In this document: positions 25,691 to 35,706 of the stretch, in pieces
Position numbering within the stretch: position 1 is the first letter of the stretch
Layout: each line of letters begins with the position of its first letter
NCBI GenBank assembly: GCA_021776375.1
Contig: JAJFGA010000013.1
Coordinates: 1 to 35,706, forward strand
DNA from: Hyphococcus sp.
Lineage (GTDB): Bacteria > Pseudomonadota > Alphaproteobacteria > Caulobacterales > Parvularculaceae
Reading direction: 5' to 3'
Length of the DNA stretch: 35,706 nt
Notes under the pieces: model-generated
Databases searched by the model: none
What the model saw: only the letters and a program-made list of their open reading frames with translations
Told to the model about the DNA's origin: nothing
Program-made: the position numbers and the translations under genes

Positions 25691-27237
25691 GACTGACTGA
25701 CCAGCCTAGCCGGATCGGCTGAGGCGACAGCATGTATATACTGTCGAAGCGTCTCGATAAGCGCCAGCCTTTGCACATCATCGAATGCGCCGGTTTCCTG
25801 AATCAAGCGGACAGCATCCGGGGCGCCATTGTCGATAGCATTGCCGAGGCCTTTCCGGAATTCAGTGATAAGGGGTAATGGAAACGGATCCAAAAGTCCC
25901 GACTGGACAGCCAAAACTATCGCCACCTCCTCAGCAAGTCGAAGGGGTGCGTGCTGTACTTGATCAAAAATTGCGCGAATTCGCGCGCCTCGGCTCAGCT
26001 GTTTGTGAACCCGTGCATCCGGCATTCCGCCGAAACGGGTGAATATTTCCAGTTCCAGGAATTGAGCATAGTCCAGGCGCAGCGAAGCCGCCGCATCTCG
26101 AAGCGCCTTGGCTTGGGTCTTGCCACCTACTCGGCTGACGCTGAGACCAACATCAACGGCCGGTTTTTGACCTTCATGAAATAGCTTCGCATCAAGCACG
26201 ATCTGGCCATCAGTCATTGAGATGAGGTTGGTCGGGATATAGGCGCTGAGATTGCCCGCATCGGTCTCAGCGATTGGTAACGCCGTCAGAGAGCCGCCGC
26301 CCATTTCTGCTGACAGCTTCGCGGCGCGTTCCAGGAGCCGCGCATGGACATAAAATACATCACCAGGAAACGCTTCCCGGCCCGGAGATTGTCGTGTGAG
26401 CAGCGCGATCTCACGATGACAGGCCGCATGCTTCGACATATCATCGATGACAATCAGAGTATGCTGACCTCGGTCACGAAAATATTCCGCCATTGTGACG
26501 CCAGCAAATGGCGCAACCCACTGCAATCCGGGTGAGCATGCAGATCCCGCCACAACGATAATGCACCGCTCCGGCGCTCCTTTGTCGTGGATTGCGTCGA
26601 TGGCTCGCCGAACACTCGAACTTTTCTGGCCAATCGCAACATAGACGCAGATGATATCGCTCTCCTTTTGATTGATGATCGTGTCGATCGCGATCGTTGT
26701 CTTGCCGATCGCCCGATCGCCAATGATGAGCTCGCGCTGGCCACGGCCGAGCGCAAACAGCGTATCGACAACAACAAGGCCAGTTTGAACCGGTTGGGTC
26801 ACCAAATCCCGGTCGATGATTGCCGGCGCCGCGCGTTCAATCGGCTCCAACGTTTCTGCGGCGACAGGCTGCTTACCGTCGAGCGGCCGGCCAAGCGGAT
26901 CAACGACACGGCCGAGCAACGCCGGTCCCACGGGCGTGCGAACAACGTCGCCGGAACCACGCACGATGTCGCCAGCCTCGACCGCATTGACATCATCAAA
27001 CAGAACACAGCCAATTCGATTACGGTCGAGCACTTGAGCGAAGCCATACTGTCCGTTTTCAAATCGTACAAGCTCATCTAGCCGGACGCCAGGCAACCCG
27101 GAAACGAGCGCGATACCATCCCCCACCTTTTCGACTCGTCCAATTTGCTCTGTCTGCGGCCCAAGAAATGCAGCACTCGCGCGCGCACGGGTTTTTTCCA
27201 GCCAAGCATCTGCGCGGGCGTTAAGGTCGGCTGTCAT
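25687..27237 (-). CDS. atpA: N-ATPase alpha subunit
   Basis: A subunit of the F1 head, 516 residues from the preferred start. It has the beta-barrel N-terminus, a Walker A-like loop GDRAIGKT (where housekeeping alpha has GDRQTGKT), and the conserved region ending with [10 protein letters not shown]. The ATG at 27237 is chosen because GGAGG lies 9 nt upstream; an ATG at 27246 directly abuts that site and is unlikely. It overlaps the end of atpF by 17 nt. It forms the non-catalytic sites of the alpha3beta3 hexamer. Confidence 0.93.
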   Translation of the reverse strand: MTADLNARADAWLEKTRARASAAFLGPQTEQIGRVEKVGDGIALVSGLPGVRLDELVRFENGQYGFAQVLDRNRIGCVLFDDVNAVEAGDIVRGSGDVVRTPVGPALLGRVVDPLGRPLDGKQPVAAETLEPIERAAPAIIDRDLVTQPVQTGLVVVDTLFALGRGQRELIIGDRAIGKTTIAIDTIINQKESDIICVYVAIGQKSSSVRRAIDAIHDKGAPERCIIVVAGSACSPGLQWVAPFAGVTMAEYFRDRGQHTLIVIDDMSKHAACHREIALLTRQSPGREAFPGDVFYVHARLLERAAKLSAEMGGGSLTALPIAETDAGNLSAYIPTNLISMTDGQIVLDAKLFHEGQKPAVDVGLSVSRVGGKTQAKALRDAAASLRLDYAQFLELEIFTRFGGMPDARVHKQLSRGARIRAIFDQVQHAPLRLAEEVAIVLAVQSGLLDPFPLPLITEFRKGLGNAIDNGAPDAVRLIQETGAFDDVQRLALIETLRQYIHAVASADPARLVSQS

Positions 27238-27964
27238 GTGTGACATCCTCCAGGATTTTCGCGAGATCGGCGCGCCAACTATTGCTCACAATAAGGTGTG
27301 AGCCATGCAGCTCTAGCCCAGCGATCAGATTAGGGTCGGTCTTGAAAGAAATTTCAGGACTGGCGCCGAAGGCCTCGCCAATCTGTGTACGGTAGTGTTC
27401 TTGATTCGCTGTCGTTAGCGGCGTCGCGGTGACCGCCTTCAGTGTGACGCCCTTCCCTATCGCCGCATGCCGCACCGCCTCCGGCAAAGCCCGGATCTCC
27501 TTAAGCAACCATTCGAGAAAAGCGGTTCTCACTGCGTCGCCATCGAGGCGCTCGATAAGACGCCCGGCAATTTCGACAGCAAGCTGGCTCGCACGATCGG
27601 CCCAAGCCTTTTCAGCGTCAATCTTTTCCTTCTCAATCGCCAATTTTGCAGCGGCTTCCAGCGAGTTTGCTTTCGACGCAGCATCTTCAATGCTAGCAGC
27701 CTTCGCCCTTTCAGCGGCTTCATGCGCCGCCGCCAGAATAGCCTCACGTTCCTTCACAAAACCAGCGCGCGTCTGCTCGATTTCGGCAAGTGCGGCAGAA
27801 GCCTGATTGCGTTTACCCTCCGCATCAGTCAAAATCTGTTGTGCCGTCACACGGCGCTGTTCGATCATAGCAGAGACCGGACGCCAGAAAAATCGACCGA
27901 GGAGCCATACCAGAAGCATGACATTGACGGTCTGGAGGCCGAGCGTCCACCAATCAATCGTCAT
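27221..27964 (-). CDS. atpF: N-ATPase b subunit with delta/OSCP-like C-terminus
   Basis: 247 residues, well above the usual 155-170 for b. There is one transmembrane helix (9-28), then a long alanine/glutamate-rich coiled coil (about 35-150), then a folded end (about 165-240). That end has VTATPLT (178-184) and [10 protein letters not shown] (210-219), closely matching the C-terminal pattern of delta (TAxPL ... DPxLIGG). The operon has no separate delta gene, so this region probably supplies the stator link to F1. It starts 4 nt after atpE. Confidence 0.9.
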   Translation of the reverse strand: MTIDWWTLGLQTVNVMLLVWLLGRFFWRPVSAMIEQRRVTAQQILTDAEGKRNQASAALAEIEQTRAGFVKEREAILAAAHEAAERAKAASIEDAASKANSLEAAAKLAIEKEKIDAEKAWADRASQLAVEIAGRLIERLDGDAVRTAFLEWLLKEIRALPEAVRHAAIGKGVTLKAVTATPLTTANQEHYRTQIGEAFGASPEISFKTDPNLIAGLELHGSHLIVSNSWRADLAKILEDVTHDSRP

Positions 27965-27968
27965 CGCA

Positions 27969-28214
27969 TTAATTCAACAACGGATTGGCAAAGAGAAGAA
28001 GCAGCGCGACGACCAGGCAATAAATCGCTGTCGTTTCAATCATCGCAAGCCCGACGAACAGAGTGCGCGAAATGGTGTTCGCCGCTTCGGGCTGACGAGC
28101 GATCGCATCCATAGCGGCGGCCACCGAACGTCCTTCGGCCAGCGCCGGGCCAATCGCTCCGAATGAAACCGCGAATGAGGCCGACACAATGCTAACCATG
28201 GCTATCCAATTCAT
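27969..28214 (-). CDS. atpE: N-ATPase c subunit (rotor ring)
   Basis: An 81-residue two-helix hairpin with the polar loop ARQPEA (39-44). The ion-binding carboxylate is Glu60 in IETTAIY; Thr61, Thr62 and Tyr65 match sodium-ligand positions known from Ilyobacter. In helix 1, Glu27 stands where that ring has Gln32, so each subunit carries two carboxylates, as reported for other N-ATPases. Whether the ring moves sodium or protons cannot be settled from the sequence. It overlaps atpB by 4 nt. Confidence 0.95.
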   Translation of the reverse strand: MNWIAMVSIVSASFAVSFGAIGPALAEGRSVAAAMDAIARQPEAANTISRTLFVGLAMIETTAIYCLVVALLLLFANPLLN

Positions 28215-28909
28215 GAGGAATTCCTTTTGTTTCCAGTCTTTGCTGGGTGAATATCTTCGCTGACGGCCCCTGCGATAAAGACCATCGCCAGAACCGCAAA
28301 AATATAAGCCTGAACCGCCCCCGTCAGCAGATCGAGCGCCATCAGTGGGATCGGCACAAGGAAGCCGGCAAGCGATAAGACGATGCTAATCACGAGCACG
28401 CCACTCATGACATTGCCGAACAAACGAACAAGCATTGAAAAAGTGCGTGTAAGGCTTTCAATAAAATTGAGCGGTATCATGACCGGATTTGGGTAAGCAA
28501 AAGTAGCCAGATAGCCGCGCACGCCACTCGCACGAACACCGAACGAGATCACCGCAATAAATACAAGAAGTGCGAGCGCGGCGTCAGTTTCAAGGTTTGC
28601 GGTCGGCGGCTCGACGCCCGGCGCCAACGATGACCAGTTGGCGACGAAAATGAAAACAAACAATGTGCCAATGAACGACCGATAAGGGGCGGGGCTGACT
28701 TGCATGGTGTCACGGATTTGTCCGTCGATGGTATCGACCATTAATTCGATTGCCGCCTGGCATGAAGATGGGATGAGTGTCATGTGACGCGTGACGAGGA
28801 TTGCGCCGATAATCAATATAGCCATGATGACCCAGGTCGCGATCACGCCCGCGGTAATCGGAATCGGTCCGAAATGGAAAAGCGCGATGCTGTCAAGCGG
28901 TGAGTTCAT
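28211..28909 (-). CDS. atpB: N-ATPase a subunit
   Basis: A 232-residue membrane stator subunit with about five to six hydrophobic helices. The essential arginine is Arg162 in [13 protein letters not shown], which faces the c-ring. The late helix SEDIHPAKT replaces the usual charged tail. It overlaps both atpR and atpE by 4 nt each. Confidence 0.94.
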   Translation of the reverse strand: MNSPLDSIALFHFGPIPITAGVIATWVIMAILIIGAILVTRHMTLIPSSCQAAIELMVDTIDGQIRDTMQVSPAPYRSFIGTLFVFIFVANWSSLAPGVEPPTANLETDAALALLVFIAVISFGVRASGVRGYLATFAYPNPVMIPLNFIESLTRTFSMLVRLFGNVMSGVLVISIVLSLAGFLVPIPLMALDLLTGAVQAYIFAVLAMVFIAGAVSEDIHPAKTGNKRNSS

Positions 28910-29211
28910 GGTGTGATCTGCCTGACCTTGCGCATAATGACAGCACGCCCGATGACAACCCCGAGCACCGTTGCAAGCAATGCGCCCGTTCCTTCAAGGC
29001 TGGCCAATACCAACACCACCGACAAAAGCGCGAGACGCCCGACAATAAGTGCAATCATGGTCGTCACCCGACCACCTCCGGCGAGCTGACGGACATTCGA
29101 CCAGAGGCTGCGAAAATAAAGCATGCCAATCACTATGCCAGCGCCCAAATGCGCCAACACGATTAGAATCAAGGCCAAGGTCGGCAGATTATTAACAGAT
29201 AGATAGTTCAT
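28906..29211 (-). CDS. atpR: N-ATPase AtpR subunit
   Basis: A 101-residue membrane protein with three hydrophobic helices, containing MLYFRSLWSNVRQ after helix 1 and IVGRLALLS in helix 2. This gene between atpQ and atpB is a hallmark of N-ATPase operons. It is thought to sit in the membrane and assist c-ring assembly; conserved Arg residues may interact with the c-ring carboxylates. Confidence 0.9.
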   Translation of the reverse strand: MNYLSVNNLPTLALILIVLAHLGAGIVIGMLYFRSLWSNVRQLAGGGRVTTMIALIVGRLALLSVVLVLASLEGTGALLATVLGVVIGRAVIMRKVRQITP

Positions 29212-29497
29212 ACGTTTTTAATCCATTTCCATGCAGACCAACACCCAATCACCAATCCAAACATTAAAAGCGGCGCCGTCCAGAAAATGCCAGAATTGAA
29301 TGTTCGATCGAGCCAGCGACCAGCGAACATTCCTGTCAGCATCGGTACAACGATCATCCAGCCGAGCACGCCAATCTGGGCGAGGCGGCGGGCCACAGAT
29401 GCATCGCCTTCCCGTAGCCAGCGCTGACGGCGTTTCTTGCGCAGACGAACTTCCCTGACCAGCGGGTCCCCATCATCCGGTTCTGTTTCCGGTGATG

Positions 29498-29501
<4 letters not shown>
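29208..29501 (-). CDS. atpQ: N-ATPase AtpQ (AtpI/AtpZ-like) subunit
   Basis: A 97-residue protein with an acidic then strongly basic N-terminus (VRLRKKRRQRW) and two hydrophobic helices (about 43-63 and 72-92). It matches the AtpQ position and layout in N-ATPase operons. By analogy with AtpI it would be an assembly factor for the rotor ring or a cation channel. It overlaps atpC and atpR by 4 nt each. Confidence 0.88.
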
Positions 29502-31386
<1,885 letters not shown>

Positions 31387-31437
31387 TCAAGCGCACGCCC
31401 TTTCATTTCCTACTAATAGGACAGCCGCGCCACGGCA

Positions 31438-31451
31438 TTGATCCCGATCAA
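31438..31451. promoter_or_regulatory. FNR/FixK-type box upstream of the N-ATPase operon
   Basis: TTGATCCCGATCAA, a perfect TTGAT-N4-ATCAA palindrome in the 440-bp region between the divergent atpD and histidine kinase genes. Placed at -41.5 for atpD, transcription would start near 31,403. The kinase start lies about 318 bp away, so the box fits atpD better. No other feature stood out in the remaining intergenic sequence. Confidence 0.75.
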
Positions 31452-31768
31452 ACTGTAGGATCGCCGCCGCGCCATAAGGAGGTGGATCCTTTCGACTTCA
31501 GGACCCGGAATACTTTGAGATTTGACGCATCTGCGACAACAAAAACTTGCAAAATAAATGTAAGAAGCGCATCCTGGTTGCACTGCGGCGCCATCAGGAC
31601 CGCTGGGTAATGTCCAATAGATTATCTGTGGTCGATAGCGTGTTCGCCAATGCTGGGGTGCGCCGACTACAACGCAAAACTGGACAGGCTACAAATTATT
31701 TTTGCAACTCCACCTCCACATAGGTCTCTTGAAAAAGCCATTTATCGCGCGGCATCTAAAGGGTTCGT

Positions 31769-32905
31769 ATGCACGATTTAGACCTTATAGACTTGAGTGG
31801 CCCGCTCGCTGATGCGATTCTAGAGACGACAGAATCTCCGATTGTGATCTTGAGCCCGGATGGCAGTATCGCAAGGTTCAACAAGGCTAGCGAGACATTG
31901 ACCGGTTATAGCGCCGCAGAGGCTATCGGCCGAAAAGTCTGGGATTTTCTGATAGTCGATGAGGAAATCGACGCTGTACGCGGCGTATTTGAGCAGACTT
32001 TCGCAGCAGATATTCCAACGCACTTCACTAATTATTGGAAAACAAAAGACGCTCGTCGCCGGCATCTGAAATGGTCGAACAAGACGTTACTTAATAAAAA
32101 CGGGGACGTGACAAATATCCTCGCAACTGGAATCGATATCACTGATATAGAATCCACAGAGCGCCGGTTGTCGGAAGTGCAATTTGAATTGCTGCATATG
32201 AGCCGGCTTAGTACCTTGGGTGAAATTGCGACATCAATCGCTCATGAACTGAACCAGCCTTTAACGGCGGCAGCAAGCCTGATTGGCGCCGTATCGCTCA
32301 CATTGAAGAAAAAGAGTAATGGTGAACTTTGCCCACAAATTGAACTGCTTGATGATGCGGTAGACGAAATCCGCCGCGCCAGCGAAATTATGCACCAGAT
32401 GCGCGACTTTGTGCGCAAGCATAAAACCACCCGAACCCCCCATGACGTGAACAAGATTGTCGAGGAAGCAAGCGCTATCGCCCTCATTGGCGCCGATGCT
32501 CAGAAAATAAAAGTCACAACTAATCTCGGCAATAACATTGGCGAAGCTCCGCTCGACCGCATTCAAATTCAGCAAGTGGTTATTAATCTGATCAGAAACG
32601 CCATAGACGCTATGAAGGAATCTCCGGAACGGCGCCTGACCATTTCAACACAAAGAAACGACGGCATGATCGCGATTAAAGTCGAAGATACAGGCTCTGG
32701 CATACCCGAAGAGCTTAAAACGCGATTATTTGAACCGTTTGTAACCAGTAAAGACGACGGGCTTGGGGTTGGTTTGTCGATTTCCAAGTCGATAATTGAC
32801 GCGCATCAAGGTGAAATTTCAGCAACCAACCTAAACTCCGGCGGATGTATATTCACTTGCAAAGTGCCTGCGGGGGGCCATGACCAACTCGATGACAACT
32901 CATAA
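31769..32905 (+). CDS. PAS-domain sensor histidine kinase (FixL-like)
   Basis: A soluble kinase of 378 residues with no transmembrane segment. A PAS domain occupies about 15-128 (PIVILSPDGSIARFN ... TGIDITD). Next come the H-box with His159 (SIAHELNQPLT), the N-box (VINLIRNAIDA, Asn277), G1 (VEDTGSGI) and G2 (GLGVGLSI). The kinase core resembles FixL. The PAS domain lacks a clear counterpart of the FixL haem histidine (in the RxxHxxxxxxYLxTGE region), so oxygen sensing by haem is doubtful. It overlaps the fixJ-like gene by 26 nt and probably phosphorylates it. Confidence 0.9.
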   Translation: MHDLDLIDLSGPLADAILETTESPIVILSPDGSIARFNKASETLTGYSAAEAIGRKVWDFLIVDEEIDAVRGVFEQTFAADIPTHFTNYWKTKDARRRHLKWSNKTLLNKNGDVTNILATGIDITDIESTERRLSEVQFELLHMSRLSTLGEIATSIAHELNQPLTAAASLIGAVSLTLKKKSNGELCPQIELLDDAVDEIRRASEIMHQMRDFVRKHKTTRTPHDVNKIVEEASAIALIGADAQKIKVTTNLGNNIGEAPLDRIQIQQVVINLIRNAIDAMKESPERRLTISTQRNDGMIAIKVEDTGSGIPEELKTRLFEPFVTSKDDGLGVGLSISKSIIDAHQGEISATNLNSGGCIFTCKVPAGGHDQLDDNS

Positions 32906-33518
32906 AAGTACAGTTTTTCTTATCGATGATGATGTTGCCGTGCAGCATGGCGTTACCGCTTTACTCACCGCCGCTGATCATTCCGTGGCCGTGTTTAATT
33001 CGGCGGAAGATTTTTTGTCGAAATTGACGACCCTCGATACTGTGAATACAGCAATGCTCCTCGATGTCTGCATGCCCGGCATACAAGGGTTAGAACTACA
33101 AGAACAATTATACAATGACGGCGTGGAAATTCCTGTTATCGTGATGACCGGTCACGGTGATGTTCCAATGGCTGTTCGCGCAATGCAAAACGGCGCTGTC
33201 GATTTCCTTGAAAAGCCGTTTACAGTTGAGGAAGTTGTAACGGCGCTTGATCGAGCATTTGGGCTGTCGAGGCCTATCGTCAAACTGACGCGAAGCGCAT
33301 CGCCAGAACTTACAGAGAACTATGAATCACTATCGCCGCGCGAGAACGAGGTGTTGCGTGGGATAGTTGACGGTGGCACAAGCAAAGAAATAGCACGCAC
33401 ACTCGACGTAAGCCCCCGTACAATCGAAGTTCATCGACACAATGTCATGTCGAAAATGAATGCGAAAAGTATCGCCGAACTGGTGCGCATGGCTGTCGCG
33501 TTGGGGGTTGGTGACTAA
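32880..33518 (+). CDS. fixJ: FixJ-type response regulator
   Basis: 212 residues. The receiver domain has the acidic pair Asp16-Asp18 region, phospho-acceptor Asp62 (LLDVCMPG), Thr90 and Lys112 (EKPF). A LuxR-type helix-turn-helix follows (about 148-205, LSPRENEVLRGIVDGGTSKE ... SPRTIEVHR). This is the FixJ/TtrR group. The start at 32880 overlaps the kinase; the alternative ATG at 32892 is also possible. It probably activates the fixK-like gene 314 bp downstream. Confidence 0.9.
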   Translation: MTNSMTTHKSTVFLIDDDVAVQHGVTALLTAADHSVAVFNSAEDFLSKLTTLDTVNTAMLLDVCMPGIQGLELQEQLYNDGVEIPVIVMTGHGDVPMAVRAMQNGAVDFLEKPFTVEEVVTALDRAFGLSRPIVKLTRSASPELTENYESLSPRENEVLRGIVDGGTSKEIARTLDVSPRTIEVHRHNVMSKMNAKSIAELVRMAVALGVGD

Positions 33519-33604
33519 TATCCTTTTTAAAAAGATTCCATCCGTCATTATCGCAACTACTTAAGAAGCGTGGCGGGCTTGTGTGGCAACGCCTTATACG
33601 CACT

Positions 33605-33628
33605 CCCCTAAGGGAATATACGTAGTAT
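33605..33628 (+). promoter_or_regulatory. Candidate FixJ site 1 upstream of fixK
   Basis: The segment CCCCTAAGGGAATATACGTAG lies about 205-225 bp before the fixK-like start. It shares the CTAAGG-AAT-T/A-T core with 33,761-33,776. Sites for FixJ relatives are poorly known here, so the assignment is inferred from repetition and position only. Confidence 0.35.
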
Positions 33629-33760
33629 CGGACATGCGATTAAAACGCATTATCTGGCGCACGCACCATTCACACCCATACCCGCCTGATTCACCGATCC
33701 AGCCACCCATAGCCCGTGCTTTCCAGCCTTTAACACTAGGTAATCAACCCAACTAATCTC

Positions 33761-33776
33761 GCTAAGGAATTTGCAC
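33761..33776 (+). promoter_or_regulatory. Candidate FixJ site 2 upstream of fixK
   Basis: GCTAAGGAATTTGCAC lies about 56-71 bp before the fixK-like ATG, a suitable place for an activator. It shares its core with site 1. Confidence 0.35.
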
Positions 33777-33831
33777 TTTACTAAGCATGGGTAGAGTTTC
33801 GGGCAATATTTAACAACGGGAGAATTCATTT

Positions 33832-34524
33832 ATGTCAGCGCTTCCTCAACTTAAAGATTTTGACAAATTTTCTGTTGTACACGGATTTATACCAGACTTT
33901 GGCGCGACGAGCCTCGCCGCAAGCGCTAGCGTCAAACGTATCAAGGCAGGTGAAACTCTTTATGTCGAAGGCGATGATGCGCCGTTCTGCTATCAAATGA
34001 TCAGCGGTGTCGCCAAAGAATATAATACACTCGAGGACGGGCGTCGGCAGGTCGCCGATTTTTATGGCGTTGGCGAGCTCTTCGGTATTTCCGAACTCAC
34101 AGAGCAGCTGCATACGGCGGAAGCAATTACTGATTGCGCAGTCAGATGTTTTCCTCGCGAAAAATTTCTCCGCGCCGTGGAAACTAATCCGGTTTTATCC
34201 CACCGATTTGTAGGCGCGCTAATGACAAGACTTCATCGCTCCAGAGAAAGAATGGTGATGCTGGGGCGGATGAACGCCGTTCAGCGCACAGCCTCATTCC
34301 TACTTCGCCTTGCCGAAGAGCAGGAGAAAGCCACGGACATTCAATTCTTGATGAGCAGGCAAGACATAGCCGATCACCTAGGGCTTACGATTGAAACAGT
34401 CTGCAGAACGCTTACCGAATTAAAGAAAAAAGGTCTTATTCTAATGCCTGTAGCAAGGCTATTTTCTATCCTTGACGAGGAAGGCCTTGAGGGCATCGCG
34501 CATGGTGCTGCTGGGCTGCGGTAG
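33832..34524 (+). CDS. fixK: FixK-type Crp/Fnr transcription factor
   Basis: 230 residues: a cyclic-nucleotide-binding-fold domain (about 35-130), a dimer helix and a Crp-type helix-turn-helix (about 175-202). The recognition helix reads LTIETVCRTL, with Glu188 and Arg192 matching the FNR/FixK residues that read TTGAT. The N-terminal cysteine cluster of FNR is absent (Cys at 53, 102, 106 and 191), so it is not an iron-sulphur sensor of the FNR kind. GGGAG lies before the ATG. It is the likely regulator of the two TTGAT-N4-ATCAA boxes. Confidence 0.88.
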   Translation: MSALPQLKDFDKFSVVHGFIPDFGATSLAASASVKRIKAGETLYVEGDDAPFCYQMISGVAKEYNTLEDGRRQVADFYGVGELFGISELTEQLHTAEAITDCAVRCFPREKFLRAVETNPVLSHRFVGALMTRLHRSRERMVMLGRMNAVQRTASFLLRLAEEQEKATDIQFLMSRQDIADHLGLTIETVCRTLTELKKKGLILMPVARLFSILDEEGLEGIAHGAAGLR

Positions 34525-35372
34525 AAATTTTTACGTGCTTAAAATTTTTTCACGAGGATAGTTTAGTCAAATTGATGACCGTCCGAAAATCCAAGACCTA
34601 TACTAATACTGCCTCAGCGTATGTCCGACCCATCACGGGTAAGTCTGTTGAAGAATTACACATCAAGAGTGTGTTGTTCTTCTGAATCTATCTGAGCAAG
34701 CAGAACTGAAGCCGCTAACCATGAATTTTCTGAGGATATTGGAGCGGGTAGCGGGCTCGATAGTCGAAAACTATGTCAATGATTTCAATTACTTATAAGT
34801 TGTCAGGACTCGGATTGTTACACAAAATGTGCGCAATCTGTTACACAATATCGCGGGTCAGATAGCCTCTTCCGCTCATATAGCATTGCTTGAAAACTCC
34901 CCAAAACTGAAATGTTCTTGTTGCAAATTCGGCGCACCGCCAGCATCTCAGAATGCCCGATAACGAAAGTGACACGTGGTCAAGAGAACACCGCTTCATG
35001 AGTAATTATTGCAAAGAATAATTTTCACATTGACGGCGCCGACACGGTTCAAATGACCGGCCTATTGCTCGGGAGGCAAGACTATTCGAATTGCGGCCTG
35101 ATCTTAACGTAATACCCGTAGCAGCGATTTCCCACCGCCTGCCCGCTGCGATCAGAGCGCTGGCTTGTCGAAATCTGATAGAAGAGCGATGAACACCGCA
35201 ATTATTCGTTTAGCGGTTTGAGTCTTCAACGGCCTCTCCTGGGCACCATTATATTCCCGCGTGCACTGGTTAAGTGACGGAAATTCCTCAGTCTTTTAAT
35301 GCGGCCCCTCATCTAACCTCAAATTTCCTCTCATTTTGGGTAACAAAATGGGTAACATGGCGGGTTACAATC
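34525..35372. other. About 850 bp without a convincing gene
   Basis: A possible imperfect hairpin lies at 34,651-34,681 (12-bp arms with two mismatches). A 50-codon open stretch at 35,030-35,192 has no start or ribosome site. The right part should contain the promoter for the integrase. No tRNA gene or direct repeat of the 33-bp att sequence was found here. Confidence 0.4.
35338..35368 (+). repeat. Three GGGTAAC-type repeats at 12-bp spacing
   Basis: GGGTAAC at 35,338 and 35,350 and GGGTTAC at 35,362, all in the same orientation and spaced by 12 bp. They end 5 bp before the integrase ATG. Regular spacing suggests a binding array, possibly for autoregulation. Confidence 0.5.
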
Positions 35373-35706
35373 ATGACCGTGATGAGGTCGCTCGATCAAT
35401 ATTTACTGAACCGAAACGGGCACTGGTATTATCTTCGCCGCGTCCCCGAAACCTACGCTCGATTTGATCAACGCACTTACTCAAAGGCCTCGCTAAAAAC
35501 GACGGCGTTGGAAGTGGCGCGCGCTCGTCGAGACGCCATGGCGGAGGCCGACGATCTTTATTGGGCGTCGCTCGTTGAGCACGCTGGCGTCGCCGGTCAA
35601 TTCAACCAGAACCCCGCGCTAACCCGCTATCGCGCTGCGAAGAAGCGGGCGATGGCAAGAGGGTTCGTTTACTCACCCGTTAGCGAGCTTGTGGACACCG
35701 CCGGCA
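35373..35706 (+). CDS. Integrase N-terminus (DUF6538 / tyrosine recombinase type), partial
   Basis: The first 111 codons of a gene running off the window. It begins with a short zinc-free N-terminal domain (LLNRNGHWYYLRRVPETYAR, then SLKTTALEVARARRDAMAEA) typical of DUF6538 that precedes the core-binding and catalytic domains of tyrosine integrases. The catalytic residues lie beyond the window. It implies a second mobile element or phage remnant starting here. Confidence 0.78.
   Translation, partial: MTVMRSLDQYLLNRNGHWYYLRRVPETYARFDQRTYSKASLKTTALEVARARRDAMAEADDLYWASLVEHAGVAGQFNQNPALTRYRAAKKRAMARGFVYSPVSELVDTAG

Noticed and set aside
35030..35192. Open stretch of about 50 codons ending in HRLPAAIRALACRNLIEER
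   Set aside because: No start codon or ribosome site and no recognised family; possibly a relic but not supported.

Overview
The window looks like an alphaproteobacterial chromosome (moderate G+C, FixJ/FixK-type regulators, class I PHA synthase, a DUF6538-type integrase at the right end). The genus cannot be fixed from the sequence. It falls into three parts: an integrated genomic island (about 109-19,403), a PHB / N-type ATPase / FixJ-FixK block (about 19,600-34,524), and the start of a second integrase at the right edge (35,373 to the end).

Island. A tRNA-Arg(ACG) gene at 38-114 carries a 33-bp sequence at its 3' edge that recurs with one mismatch at 19,371-19,403. Next to the left copy lies a large serine recombinase whose last codons and stop are supplied by the tRNA gene. 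Behind it are a small translationally coupled ORF and a defence-like module. That module has a small XRE regulator, a PD-(D/E)XK (RecB/Cas4-like) nuclease, a TSPPY-type DNA amino-methyltransferase, an unidentified 162-aa protein, a Z1-domain superfamily-2 helicase-like ATPase, and a second near-identical XRE regulator. Both XRE genes keep the same upstream inverted repeat, so the module is bracketed by direct repeats of about 350 bp. The rest of the island holds a YbbA/YbbP-like ABC exporter divergent from a TesA-like lipoprotein esterase, a secreted haloalkane dehalogenase, two DUF4386 and one DUF2306 membrane proteins, and a BlaI/BlaR1-like pair whose sensor has a degenerate M23 domain.

Chromosomal block. 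Right of attR are a fragment resembling a recombinase tail, an encapsulated-ferritin-like protein with no encapsulin beside it, a DUF5335 protein, and two decayed genes (an unknown gene on the minus strand and an MgtC/SapB relic). A small conserved protein, phaB and phaC follow on the plus strand. A complete nine-gene N-ATPase operon (atpDCQRBEFAG) runs on the minus strand. It lacks a separate delta gene, and its b subunit carries a delta/OSCP-like C-terminus. A PAS histidine kinase, a FixJ-type response regulator and a FixK-type Crp/Fnr factor follow on the plus strand. Perfect TTGAT-N4-ATCAA boxes lie upstream of the ATPase operon and of the PHB cluster. This suggests that the kinase-FixJ-FixK cascade controls PHB metabolism and the auxiliary ATPase under low oxygen or energy stress.

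Right edge. About 850 bp without a convincing gene leads to three 12-bp-spaced GGGTAAC-like repeats and the N-terminus of a tyrosine-recombinase-type integrase that runs off the window.
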